From Thermomonas haemolytica (GTDB taxonomy: Bacteria; Pseudomonadota; Gammaproteobacteria; Xanthomonadales; Xanthomonadaceae), in NCBI RefSeq assembly GCF_004346265.1, contig NZ_SMAP01000006.1, positions 1 to 64,000 on the forward strand: a stretch of 64,000 bases of DNA, in the 5' to 3' direction. The position numbers were made by a program, and so were the translations under genes. The notes under the pieces are model-generated. The model saw only the letters and a program-made list of their open reading frames with translations, was not told the origin of the DNA and made no database searches. This document shows, piece by piece, positions 8,022 to 16,341 of this stretch. The first letter of the stretch is position 1; each line of letters begins with the position of its first letter.

Positions 8022-8744
8022 ATGCCGTCTTCCCGTTCCGACCTGCAGGCGCGGCTGCAACGGCGCCTGCAGCTGCACCAGCGCCTGTACGACCCCGCCT
8101 GTGAGCCGCGCAACCTGCTGCCCTGGCTGCCGCGCCTGCAGCGCTGGCAGGCGCAGCGGCTGGAACAGAGCTTCGCAGCCTTCCTGCGCGATCCGGCGCA
8201 GCGCCCGGCCGCGCGCTTCTTCCTCACCGACGTGTACGGCGACCGCGATTTCCGCCAGCGCGATGCCGACGTCGCGCGGGTGCTGCCGATGATGCAGCGG
8301 CTGCTGCCCGAGCCCTTGCTGCAGACGCTGGCGGATGCGATCGCGCTGGCGGCGATCAGCCATGCCTTCGACCTGCGCATGGCGCAGGCGCTACAGACCT
8401 TGGTGCCGCCTGGGCGCGGGCTGGATGCGGACCTGTACGCGCAGGCCTATCGCCGGGTCGGGCATCCGCGCCTGCGCGCGCGCCAGATCGCGCTGATCGT
8501 GGAGGTCGGCGGCGGCCTGGCCGCGGCGCTGCGGATGCCGGGCGTGGGCCGCCTGCTGCGGCTGTCGCGGTTGCCGGCGCGCGCGGCCGGGCTGGGCGAG
8601 CTGCAATCGTTCCTCGAGCGTGGCTTCGAGGCGTTCGCCGCGCTAGGCGATGCGCAGGCCTTCCTGGACCGCATCCGGCAATCTGAAATCCGGGTGATGC
8701 AGCGCCTGTTCGCGGGCGACCCGACGCCGTTCGAGCCGGCCTGA
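8022..8744 (+). CDS. FFLEELY-type protein of unknown function
   Basis: A 240-aa, all-helical protein with no signal peptide. The ATG at 8022 is used because the sequence upstream overlaps the divergent patatin start. The motif ARFFLTDVYGDRDF at residues ~60-75 corresponds to the FF-x-x-x-x-Y signature (FFLEELY) of a family that I recall from Xanthomonads and related bacteria. The protein is rich in Arg, Leu and Gln and ends in helices carrying a LERGFEAFAALG segment. The molecular role is not known. It is convergent with the FHA gene (43 nt gap). Confidence 0.65.
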   Translation: MPSSRSDLQARLQRRLQLHQRLYDPACEPRNLLPWLPRLQRWQAQRLEQSFAAFLRDPAQRPAARFFLTDVYGDRDFRQRDADVARVLPMMQRLLPEPLLQTLADAIALAAISHAFDLRMAQALQTLVPPGRGLDADLYAQAYRRVGHPRLRARQIALIVEVGGGLAAALRMPGVGRLLRLSRLPARAAGLGELQSFLERGFEAFAALGDAQAFLDRIRQSEIRVMQRLFAGDPTPFEPA

Positions 8745-8787
8745 CGGATCGCGCCGGTGCGCGTTCGGGGGGCGATGCGTGGCGGCT

Positions 8788-9564
8788 TCAGCGCGCCCCG
8801 AACACCAGCAGCGTCCATAGGGTGGCGGCCAGCAGCAGGGCCGCGACCAGTAGCCACGGCACGCGCTGGCTCCAGTGCGGAAGCGGAACAGGCGCTGCCT
8901 CCGCGGATGGCTCCGGCAACGGGCAGGCTACTGCGGGCGCCGACGGCGGTGGGCCTTCCAGCACGAAGCGGTGGCGGCCGCCGAACACCAGCTGGTCGCC
9001 CGCCTGCAGCACCGCCTGGCGTACCGGCAGCCCGTTCACCAGCACTTCGGCCGCGGTCTGGTGCAGCAGGGGCTGGCCGTCCACCAGTTCCAGCACGGCA
9101 TGCTCGGGGGCGATGCCGTGGCCGTCGATGCGCAGGTCGGCGCGCGCGCTGCTGCCGATCCGGCGCGGCTTTTCCAGGCTCAGGCTGCGGCCGTGGTGTT
9201 CGCCGCCGACCCCACGCAGCACCATCCGCAGCGAGCCTTCCTCTGGCCGCGCCGGGGGCGCTGGCAGCGGCGGTTCCTCGCGCAAGCCGATAAGCAGCAG
9301 TTCCTGGCCATCGACGTGGATGCTGTCGCCGGCGCGCAGCATGGCCAGCTGCTGCACCGGGCGGCCGTTGACGTGGATGCCGCGCGTGCCCGGCGCCACC
9401 GTCATCCAGATGCCGCGGCGGTCATGGCAGAGCTGCAGCAGCCACGGGCCATCGCTGGCCACCGGGGCCAGCCCGGCGCCCTGGCGCGCGAGCGCGTGCA
9501 CGCCGGTGTCCAGCGGCAGGTCGGGGCGGGAGTCGTCGCAGAAGCGCAGGCGCAAGGCAGTCAT
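8788..9564 (-). CDS. Double FHA-domain protein with a C-terminal membrane anchor
   Basis: A 258-aa protein from ATG 9564. Two FHA domains are seen. The first (~20-95) has GIHVNGRPVQQLAMLRAGD. The second (~110-205) has the better signature: RRIGSSARADLRIDGHGI, EHAVLEL and VLVNGLPVRQAVLQAGD. A Pro/Ala linker follows, then one C-terminal helix (VPWLLVAALLLAATLWTLLVFG) that anchors it with the FHA domains facing the cytosol. FHA domains bind phosphothreonine peptides. No Ser/Thr kinase, phosphatase or type VI secretion gene is in the window, so its partner is elsewhere. Confidence 0.82.
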   Translation of the reverse strand: MTALRLRFCDDSRPDLPLDTGVHALARQGAGLAPVASDGPWLLQLCHDRRGIWMTVAPGTRGIHVNGRPVQQLAMLRAGDSIHVDGQELLLIGLREEPPLPAPPARPEEGSLRMVLRGVGGEHHGRSLSLEKPRRIGSSARADLRIDGHGIAPEHAVLELVDGQPLLHQTAAEVLVNGLPVRQAVLQAGDQLVFGGRHRFVLEGPPPSAPAVACPLPEPSAEAAPVPLPHWSQRVPWLLVAALLLAATLWTLLVFGAR

Positions 9565-9685
9565 CGCCGCGCAATCTAGCATGCAGGTGCGCGATTGCCG
9601 CCTTCGCGCGCGCCTTGCGCGGGCGGTTGTCGCGGCCCGCGGGCTGCCGGCAGAATGCGACACCACCCATGTCTGCAGAGCCGCC

Positions 9686-9958
9686 ATGTCCCGCATCGAT
9701 ATCCGCCATGCCCACGCGCTGTCCAAGGCCCAGGCCCGCAAGGCGGTGGAGGAGGTGGCGCGCAAGCTGCAGGAGCGCTTCGAGGTGGACTGCGCCTGGC
9801 AGGGCGATGCCTTGCATTTCTCGCGCTCCGGGGTGGATGGGCAGATCGAGGTGCAGGACAAGGCGCTGCACGTGCACGCCAAGCTGGGCTTCCTCGCGGC
9901 GATGTTCAAGGAGCCGATCGAGGCCGAGATCCGGCGCGTGCTGAAGGAGAAGTTCTAA
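9686..9958 (+). CDS. Polyhydroxyalkanoic acid system family protein
   Basis: A 90-aa protein with the compact layout of the PHA_gran_rgn family: MSRIDIRHAHALSKAQARKA at the start, a beta-strand region DALHFSRSGVDGQIEV, and KLGFLAAMFKEPIEAEIRRV at the end. These proteins are annotated as PHA granule regulators but their biochemistry is poorly known. The family also occurs in bacteria without PHA synthase, so the name should not be over-read. The phasin and patatin genes 2-4 kb away give some support for a storage-granule context. Confidence 0.8.
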   Translation: MSRIDIRHAHALSKAQARKAVEEVARKLQERFEVDCAWQGDALHFSRSGVDGQIEVQDKALHVHAKLGFLAAMFKEPIEAEIRRVLKEKF

Positions 9959-10009
9959 GGCGCACGCGGCCCGCGGGCGGCTGGCGCCTGCAACGCGCCG
10001 GGACCCGCG

Positions 10010-10023
10010 CGCCAGTTCTGGCG
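10010..10023. other. Short dyad upstream of serC
   Basis: CGCCAGTTCTGGCG is a perfect 6-bp inverted repeat with a 2-nt centre, 51 nt past the stop of the PHA-system gene and 103 nt before serC. It could be a weak terminator without a T-run or a protein-binding site. Confidence 0.3.
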
Positions 10024-10126
10024 TGATGCCCGCGCGGCATGCGCGGTTTCCACCGCAACTGTCGGCGCAAGCGTGTTGCGCTGCGGCATACTGCTGCGCC
10101 ATCCCTTATCCGCGGAGCCTGCCTCA

Positions 10127-11212
10127 ATGTCGCGCGCCTACAACTTCAGTCCCGGCCCGGCGATGCTGCCCGAGCCGGTGTTGCGGCAGGCGCAGGCCAC
10201 GCTGCTGGAGTACGCCGATGCCGGCGCCTCGATCCTCGAGATCAGCCACCGCGGCCCCGAGTTCCTCGCGGTCGCGCGCCAGGCCGAGGCCGACCTGCGC
10301 ACGCTGCTGGCGATCCCGGACGACTACGCGGTGCTGTTCACCGCGGGCGGGGCGACCACGGTGCAGGCGCTGCTGCCGCTGAACTTCGCCGCGCCGGGGC
10401 AGCCCTGCGATTACGTCATCAGCGGCCACTGGGGCAAGACCGCGCTGAAGCAGGCCGCGCCCTGTGTGGATGCGCGCATCGCCGCCAGCAGCGAGGACGG
10501 CGGGTTCCGCGACCTGCCGCCGCGCGCGCAGTGGCGGCTCTCGCCGGAGGCGGCCTACGTCCACGTCACCGCCAACGAGACCATCCACGGCGTGGAGTGG
10601 CGCGCCATCCCGGAGGCGGGTGAGGTGCCGCTGGTCGCGGATTTCAGTTCCTCGATCGCCTCCGAACCGCTGGACGTGACCAGGTTCGGGGTGATCTACG
10701 CCGGGGCGCAGAAGAACCTCGGGCCGGTGGGCATCACCGTGGTGATCGTCCGCCGCGACCTGCTGGAGCGCGCCGGGCAGGCGCGTGCGCCGATCCTCGA
10801 CTACCGCGCGCAGCTGGCGGCCGAATCGATGCTCAACACCCCGCCCAGCTGGAACTGGTACGTGCTGGGCCTGACCGTGCGCTGGATGCTGGACGAAGGC
10901 GGCGTGGCCGAGTTCGCGCGCCGCAACGCGCGCAAGGCGGCGCTGCTGTATGCCGCCATTGACGGCTCCGGCGGCTTCTACCGCAACGAGGTGGCGCCGG
11001 CCGCGCGCTCGCGCATGAACGTGCCGTTCTTCCTGCACGATCCGGCGCTGGATGCGCTGTTCCTGGCGGAGGCGAAACAGGCCGGGCTGATCGGCCTGAA
11101 GGGGCATCGCGTGCTCGGCGGGATGCGCGCCTCGCTGTACAACGCGATGCCCGAGGCCGGCGTGCAGGCGCTGGTCGAGTTCATGCGGGAGTTCCAGGTT
11201 CGCCATGGCTGA
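10127..11212 (+). CDS. serC: Phosphoserine aminotransferase
   Basis: A 361-aa class V PLP aminotransferase, the usual SerC length. It begins [15 protein letters not shown] and carries the Schiff-base lysine in [29 protein letters not shown] (phosphate contact region) and [13 protein letters not shown] are present. It converts 3-phosphohydroxypyruvate plus glutamate to phosphoserine (serine synthesis) and can serve pyridoxine synthesis. It is the first gene of serC-pheA-hisC-aroA. Its last 8 nt overlap pheA, so translation is coupled. Confidence 0.97.
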   Translation: MSRAYNFSPGPAMLPEPVLRQAQATLLEYADAGASILEISHRGPEFLAVARQAEADLRTLLAIPDDYAVLFTAGGATTVQALLPLNFAAPGQPCDYVISGHWGKTALKQAAPCVDARIAASSEDGGFRDLPPRAQWRLSPEAAYVHVTANETIHGVEWRAIPEAGEVPLVADFSSSIASEPLDVTRFGVIYAGAQKNLGPVGITVVIVRRDLLERAGQARAPILDYRAQLAAESMLNTPPSWNWYVLGLTVRWMLDEGGVAEFARRNARKAALLYAAIDGSGGFYRNEVAPAARSRMNVPFFLHDPALDALFLAEAKQAGLIGLKGHRVLGGMRASLYNAMPEAGVQALVEFMREFQVRHG

Positions 11213-12374
11213 GAAGAAGACCCCCCGGCGGCCCGCGCCGCTCAAGGCCGCGACGAAGCCGCGCAAACCGGCGCGCGCCAAGGCCGATGCCCCGGCCGGG
11301 CTCGACCTTGCGCAGGTGCGGGCGCAGATCGACGGCATCGACCAGCAGATCCAGGCGCTGATCGCCGAGCGCGCGCGCTGGGCGCGCCAGGTCGGCAAGG
11401 CCAAGGGCAAGCTCGCCGCGGCGGTGGATTACTACCGCCCCGAGCGCGAGGCGCAGGTGCTGCGCCGGGTGGTGGACCGCAACCACGGCCCGCTGGCGGA
11501 CGAGGTGCTGGTGCGGCTGTTCCGCGAGGTGATGTCGGCCTGCCTGGCCCAGCAGGAGCCGCTGAAGATCGGCTACCTCGGCCCGGAGGGCACCTTCAGC
11601 CAGCAGGCGGCGCTCAAGCATTTCGGCCATTCCGCGCACGGCCTGCCGCTGGGCAGCATCGAGGAGGTGTTCCAGGAAGTGGCCGCCGGGCACGCCGATT
11701 TCGGGGTGGTGCCGGTGGAGAACTCGGGGCAGGGCACCATCCAGGTGACGCTGGACATGTTCCTGACCTCGCCGCTGCGGATCTGCGGCGAGGTCGAGCT
11801 GCGGGTGCACCAGCACCTGCTTTCGCGCAGCGGCCGGATCGAGGACATCGAGCGTATCTACGCGCATCCGCAGGCCTTCGCGCAGGCCGCCGGCTGGCTG
11901 CGCACGCACCTGCCGCGGGCCGAGAAGATCCCGGTGTCCAGCAATGCCGAGGGCGCGCGCCGCGCGCGCCATGCCGATGATGCCGCGGCGATCGCCGGCG
12001 AGTCGGCCGGGCTGGCCTACGGGCTGAAGCGGGTGGCCGGGCCGATCGAGGACCGCAGCGACAACACCACCCGCTTCCTGGTGATCGGCCGCCAGCCGTT
12101 CCCGCCCTCGGGCAACGACCGCACCTCGCTGCTAGTGTCGATCCGCGACCGCCCCGGCGCGCTGTACGGGGTGCTGGAGCCGCTGGCGCGGCGCGGCATC
12201 AGCATGAGCCGGATCGAGTCGCGCCCGGAGCACGGCGGCAAGTGGCAGTACGCGTTCTTCATCGACGTGGCCGGCCACTGCGACGAGGCCCCGCTGAAGG
12301 ACGCGCTGGACGAGATCGCCGCGCAGGGCGATGCGCTGCGGGTGCTGGGCTCCTATCCGGTGGCGATCGCATGA
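11205..12374 (+). CDS. pheA: Chorismate mutase/prephenate dehydratase (P-protein)
   Basis: A 389-aa bifunctional enzyme. A basic Lys/Pro-rich leader (~1-30) precedes an AroQ chorismate mutase domain (~32-110: [19 protein letters not shown] and [14 protein letters not shown]). The prephenate dehydratase domain follows (~120-290: [37 protein letters not shown]). An ACT domain (~305-380) holds the [17 protein letters not shown] and [12 protein letters not shown] effector site, so feedback inhibition by phenylalanine is expected. It makes phenylpyruvate from chorismate. It overlaps serC by 8 nt and hisC by 4 nt. Confidence 0.97.
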   Translation: MAEKKTPRRPAPLKAATKPRKPARAKADAPAGLDLAQVRAQIDGIDQQIQALIAERARWARQVGKAKGKLAAAVDYYRPEREAQVLRRVVDRNHGPLADEVLVRLFREVMSACLAQQEPLKIGYLGPEGTFSQQAALKHFGHSAHGLPLGSIEEVFQEVAAGHADFGVVPVENSGQGTIQVTLDMFLTSPLRICGEVELRVHQHLLSRSGRIEDIERIYAHPQAFAQAAGWLRTHLPRAEKIPVSSNAEGARRARHADDAAAIAGESAGLAYGLKRVAGPIEDRSDNTTRFLVIGRQPFPPSGNDRTSLLVSIRDRPGALYGVLEPLARRGISMSRIESRPEHGGKWQYAFFIDVAGHCDEAPLKDALDEIAAQGDALRVLGSYPVAIA

Positions 12375-13483
12375 TGGATTTCGAGGCGCTGGCGCAGCCG
12401 GGCATCCGCGGCCTGCGCGCCTATGATCCCGGCCACGACCTGGTGGCGCTGCGGCGTGCGGCCGCCGCGCCACTGCTGGAACTGGGCTCGAACGAAAACC
12501 CCTACGGGCCCAGCCCGCGCGCGCGCCTGGCGGCGATCGACGCGCTGGCTGCCGCCCATGTCTATCCCGATCCGCTGGGCGGCGACCTCAAGCGCGCGCT
12601 GGCGCGGCATCACGGCGTCGAGGCCGCGCAGGTGCTGCTGGGCAACGGCTCGCATGAAGTGCTGATGCAGCTGGCGCAGGTGTTCGCCGGCGCGGGCGAC
12701 GAGGTGGTGGCCGCGCAGTACGGCTTCGCGGTGTATGCGCTGGCGGCGCAGGCGGCTGGCGCGACGCTGCGGCTGGCCCCGGCACTGCCGCGCGACCATG
12801 CGATGCCGCGCGGGCATGATCTCGACGCGCTGCGCGCGGCGATCACGCCGCGCACCCGGCTGGTGTACCTGGCCAATCCGAACAACCCCACCGGCACCTG
12901 GTATTCCGGCGCGGCGTTCGAGGCCTTCCTGGCCGCCGTGCCGGCCGACGTGCTGGTGGTGGTGGACGAGGCCTATGCCGAGTACGTGGATGCGCCGGAC
13001 TGGGCCTCGGCCGTGCCGCTGCTGGCGCGGCATCCGAACCTGGTGGTCACCCGCACCTTCAGCAAGGCCTTCGCGCTGGCGGGGCTGCGGGTGGGCTACG
13101 CGCTGGCCCACCCGGGGCTGCTGGCGGTGATGGAGCGCGTGCGCGAGAGCTTCAACGTCAACACGCCGGCACTGGCCGCGGCGGAAGCGGCGCTGGACGA
13201 CACGGGGCATCTGCAGGCATCGGTAGCGGCCAACCGCGCCCAACGGGAGGCGCTGGCCGCCGCGCTGCGCGCGCGCGGGGTGGCGGTGGCGCCGTCGCAG
13301 ACCAATTTCCTGCTGGCGGAGTTCGGCGAGGCCACGGCCCGCATCGAGGCGGGGCTGCGCGCGCGCGGCGTGATCCTGCGGCCGATGGGTGGCTACGGCC
13401 TCGGTGACTGCCTGCGCATTACCGTGGGCACGGCGGACGACAATGCGCGGCTGCTGGCCGCGCTGGACGAGGTGATGGCGTGA
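12371..13483 (+). CDS. hisC: Histidinol-phosphate aminotransferase
   Basis: A 370-aa class I/II PLP aminotransferase. It shows ELGSNENPYGPSP, the YLANPNNPTGTW loop, VVDEAYAEY and the Schiff-base lysine in TRTFSKAFALAGLRVGY. It transfers the amino group from glutamate to imidazole acetol phosphate in histidine synthesis. In the aromatic operon of Xanthomonads such enzymes may also serve tyrosine/phenylalanine transamination (inference from location between pheA and aroA). The start ATG at 12371 overlaps the pheA stop. The aroA GTG overlaps its own stop. Confidence 0.93.
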   Translation: MMDFEALAQPGIRGLRAYDPGHDLVALRRAAAAPLLELGSNENPYGPSPRARLAAIDALAAAHVYPDPLGGDLKRALARHHGVEAAQVLLGNGSHEVLMQLAQVFAGAGDEVVAAQYGFAVYALAAQAAGATLRLAPALPRDHAMPRGHDLDALRAAITPRTRLVYLANPNNPTGTWYSGAAFEAFLAAVPADVLVVVDEAYAEYVDAPDWASAVPLLARHPNLVVTRTFSKAFALAGLRVGYALAHPGLLAVMERVRESFNVNTPALAAAEAALDDTGHLQASVAANRAQREALAAALRARGVAVAPSQTNFLLAEFGEATARIEAGLRARGVILRPMGGYGLGDCLRITVGTADDNARLLAALDEVMA

Positions 13484-14793
13484 GCGGCATGCACGAACCC
13501 CAGGCATGGACGGCGCGCGCGGGCAGCCCGCTGCGCGGGACGCTGGCGATCCCCGGCGACAAATCGGTGTCGCACCGGGCGGTGATGCTGGCTGCGCTGG
13601 CCGACGGCACCTCCACCATCGATGGCTTCCTGGAAGGCGAGGACACCCGCGCCACCGCGGCCATCTTCGCGCGCCTGGGCGTGCGCATCGAGACGCCCTC
13701 GCCGTCGCGCCGGGTCGTGCACGGGGTCGGCATCGACGGCCTCAAGGCGCCGGATGGGCCGCTGGACTGCGGCAACGCCGGCACCGGCATGCGCCTGCTG
13801 GCCGGGCTGCTGGCGGCGCAGCGCTTCGATTCTGTGCTGGTGGGCGATGCCTCGCTGTCGAAGCGGCCGATGCGCCGGGTCACCGTGCCGCTGGCGGCGA
13901 TGGGCGCGCGCATCGACACGGAGGACGGCGGCACACCGCCGCTGCGCATCCACGGCGGGCACGCATTGGTCGGCATCGACCACACGCTGGAGGTCGCCAG
14001 CGCGCAGGTGAAGTCGGCGCTGCTGCTGGCGGGGCTGTATGCCCGCGGCGAGACCGTGGTGCGCGAGCCGCACCCGACCCGCGACTACACCGAACGCATG
14101 CTGGCCGCGTTCGGCGTGGACATCGCGTTTGCGCCCGGCATCGCGCGCCTGCGCGGCGGCCAGCGCCTGCGCGCGACCGACGTGGCGGTGCCGGCGGATT
14201 TCTCGTCGGCGGCGTTCTTCCTGGTGGCCGCCAGCATCGTACCCGGCTCCGAGCTGCGGCTGCGGCAGGTGGGTTTGAACCCACGCCGTACCGGCCTGCT
14301 GCAGGTGCTGCGGATGATGGGCGCGGACATCCGCGAGGAGCACCCTGCCACCCACGGCGGCGAGCCGGTCGCGGACCTGGTAGCGCGGCACGCGCCCTTG
14401 CGCGGCATCGAGGTGCCCGAGGCGCTGGTGCCGGACATGATCGACGAGTTCCCGGCGCTGTTCGTGGCCGCCGCCTGCGCCGACGGGCCCACCGTGGTGC
14501 GCGGCGCGGCCGAGCTGCGGGTGAAGGAATCCGACCGCCTGGCGGTGATGGCCGCCGGCCTGCGCGGGCTGGGGCTGCGGGTGGACGAAACCGCGGACGG
14601 CGCCACGATCCATCCCGGCACGTTGCAGGGCGGGGCGGTGGACAGCCACGGCGACCACCGCATCGCAATGGCCTTCGCGGTCGCCGCCCAGCGCGCGGCG
14701 GGCGCGGTGCGGATCGACGATGTGGCGAACGTCGCCACCTCGTTCCCCGGGTTCGATGTGCTGGCGCGGCAGGCGGGCTTCGGGCTGGCCTGA
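13480..14793 (+). CDS. aroA: 3-phosphoshikimate 1-carboxyvinyltransferase (EPSP synthase)
   Basis: A 437-aa protein with the GTG start at 13480 overlapping the hisC stop. ATG 13489 is an alternative three codons in. It shows IPGDKSVSHRAVMLAALADG, GNAGTGMRLLAGLLA (PEP loop), DASLSKRPMRRV and ELRVKESDRL. It joins shikimate 3-phosphate and PEP to EPSP, the precursor of chorismate used by the upstream pheA product. It is the last gene of the operon, and only 24 nt separate it from the convergent kmo, with no clear terminator. Confidence 0.97.
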   Translation: MSGMHEPQAWTARAGSPLRGTLAIPGDKSVSHRAVMLAALADGTSTIDGFLEGEDTRATAAIFARLGVRIETPSPSRRVVHGVGIDGLKAPDGPLDCGNAGTGMRLLAGLLAAQRFDSVLVGDASLSKRPMRRVTVPLAAMGARIDTEDGGTPPLRIHGGHALVGIDHTLEVASAQVKSALLLAGLYARGETVVREPHPTRDYTERMLAAFGVDIAFAPGIARLRGGQRLRATDVAVPADFSSAAFFLVAASIVPGSELRLRQVGLNPRRTGLLQVLRMMGADIREEHPATHGGEPVADLVARHAPLRGIEVPEALVPDMIDEFPALFVAAACADGPTVVRGAAELRVKESDRLAVMAAGLRGLGLRVDETADGATIHPGTLQGGAVDSHGDHRIAMAFAVAAQRAAGAVRIDDVANVATSFPGFDVLARQAGFGLA

Positions 14794-14817
14794 GCCGCCG
14801 CGCTCAGGCCGTCGTGT

Positions 14818-16206
14818 TCAGGCCGTCGCCTCCAGCGGCGGCAGCTCGCGCAGGATCCAGGCATCCAGTGCCGCGAAATCCACCTCGTCCAGGCGCTGGC
14901 AGCCGGCGGTGGCCTGCGCCAGCATGCGCCGCTGCAGCTCGCTGCGCTGCAGCGCCAGCGCGTACGGGATGCGCATGAAGCTGACCATCGCATAGTGCGG
15001 GATGAAGCGCCCGGGGTGGCGGTCCTGCAGCGCCAGTTCCAGTTCCCGCTGCAGCAGGTAGTCGGCGTCGTCCACCCGGTCGCGCATCTCGATGTAGTTC
15101 TCCAGCGCCATCTGCTGGATCGCCGCTGCGTTCGGCTTGCGCTCGGCCTCGAACGCGGAAAACGCCTCGCCCAGCGTCGGGGCGCGATCGAGGTGGTCGG
15201 CCAGCGCCACGCAGTCCTCGAACGCGCAGTTCATGCCCTGTCCGTGGAACGGCACCATCGCGTGCGCGGCATCGCCCAGCAGCACCGCGCGCCCGTCCAG
15301 GTGCCAGCGGTCCAGGTACAAAGTGGCGAGGTTGCCGACCGGGTTGGCCTCGTAGTCGCGGCGCAGGGCCGGGATCAGCGGCAGGGTGTCGGGGAACTGT
15401 TCTCCGAACAGCGCCAGCGCCTCGTCGCCGGTCTGCACCGTCTCGAAGCTGGGGTGCGCGCCGCGGTGCGGCATGAACAGCGTGACCGTGAAGGTGCGCT
15501 CGTCGTTGGGCAGGGCGATGCACATGTAGTGCCCGCGCGGCCAGATGTGCAGGGCGTTCGGTTCGATCCGGAAGCCGCCGTCGGCAGCCGGCGGGATTTC
15601 CAGTTCCTTGTAGCCATGGTCCAGCCATTCGGTGCGCTCGCCCAGCGGCTGCACCTTGGCCATCTGCGCGCGCAGCATCGAACCGGCCCCGTCGGCACCG
15701 ATCAGGGCGTGGAACGGCCGCGCCAGCGCGTATCCGTGGCGGCGGAAGGTGGCCTGGCGGGTGTCGAAATCCACCTGTTCCAGCGCGTGGTCGAAGTGCA
15801 GGCGCGCGCCGTGCGATTCGGCGATGTTGAGCAGCACGATGTTCAGCTCGCCGCGATTGATCGACCAGATCACTTCGGAATCGTCGCGCCCGTAGCGCTG
15901 CAGGCCGGGCGCGCCGTCCAGCGGGTGCACGAAGCGCCCGCGCATCATCACCGCCTGCTGCAGCACCGCGCCGTCCGCGCCGGCCTGGCGCAGCGCGTGC
16001 AGCCCGCGTTCGGCCAGCGCCAGGTTGATCGAGCGGCCGCCGGCATAGCCTGTGATCCGCGGGTCGCCGCGGCGTTCGTACACGTCCACCGACCAGCCGC
16101 GCTGCGCCAGCAGGATGGCCAGCAGGGCGCCGGCCAGGCCACCGCCGACGATGGTCAAATGCGCGTCATTCCCGCGAAGGCGGGAATCCAGCTTTTCCGA
16201 TGTCAT
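14818..16206 (-). CDS. kmo: Kynurenine 3-monooxygenase
   Basis: A flavoprotein of up to 462 aa. After a short leader comes the FAD-binding LTIVGGGLAGALLAILLA. Later come GADGAGSMLRAQM and the second FAD motif GDAAHAMVPFHGQGMNCAFED. The C-terminus has the YAMVSFMRIPYALALQR stretch typical of KMO. It hydroxylates L-kynurenine to 3-hydroxykynurenine with NADPH and O2. The ATG at 16206 lies outside a palindromic repeat (16165-16192), and residues 6-14 are encoded by that repeat. A TTG at 16158 (just before TIVGGG) may be the older start. It follows kynU on the same strand and is convergent with aroA. Confidence 0.93.
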   Translation of the reverse strand: MTSEKLDSRLRGNDAHLTIVGGGLAGALLAILLAQRGWSVDVYERRGDPRITGYAGGRSINLALAERGLHALRQAGADGAVLQQAVMMRGRFVHPLDGAPGLQRYGRDDSEVIWSINRGELNIVLLNIAESHGARLHFDHALEQVDFDTRQATFRRHGYALARPFHALIGADGAGSMLRAQMAKVQPLGERTEWLDHGYKELEIPPAADGGFRIEPNALHIWPRGHYMCIALPNDERTFTVTLFMPHRGAHPSFETVQTGDEALALFGEQFPDTLPLIPALRRDYEANPVGNLATLYLDRWHLDGRAVLLGDAAHAMVPFHGQGMNCAFEDCVALADHLDRAPTLGEAFSAFEAERKPNAAAIQQMALENYIEMRDRVDDADYLLQRELELALQDRHPGRFIPHYAMVSFMRIPYALALQRSELQRRMLAQATAGCQRLDEVDFAALDAWILRELPPLEATA

Positions 16207-16340
16207 GCGTGTCCCCGATTATCTTCGGCCACAAGTCCTTCCATGCTGGATTCAGGGATTCAATGAGCCGTTTTTCCGGGCGCGATTCCATGTTTCCAGG
16301 CAAGATCACAAGCTGGATGCCCGCCTTCGCGGGCATGACG
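16165..16340. repeat. MITE-like inverted repeat pair between kynU and kmo
   Basis: Two ~28-bp hairpin elements, 16165-16192 and 16312-16340, are inverted copies of each other and bracket a ~120-bp core. Their inner stems are CCCGC/GCGGG with a GAAG (CTTC) loop. The copies differ by a T-to-G change that is compensated within each stem (ATTCCCGC..GCGGGAAT versus ATGCCCGC..GCGGGCAT). One end lies inside the kmo reading frame, the other abuts the kynU stop (16342). The whole fits a non-autonomous REP/BIME unit. The core has no gene. Confidence 0.85.
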
Positions 16341-16341
16341 A

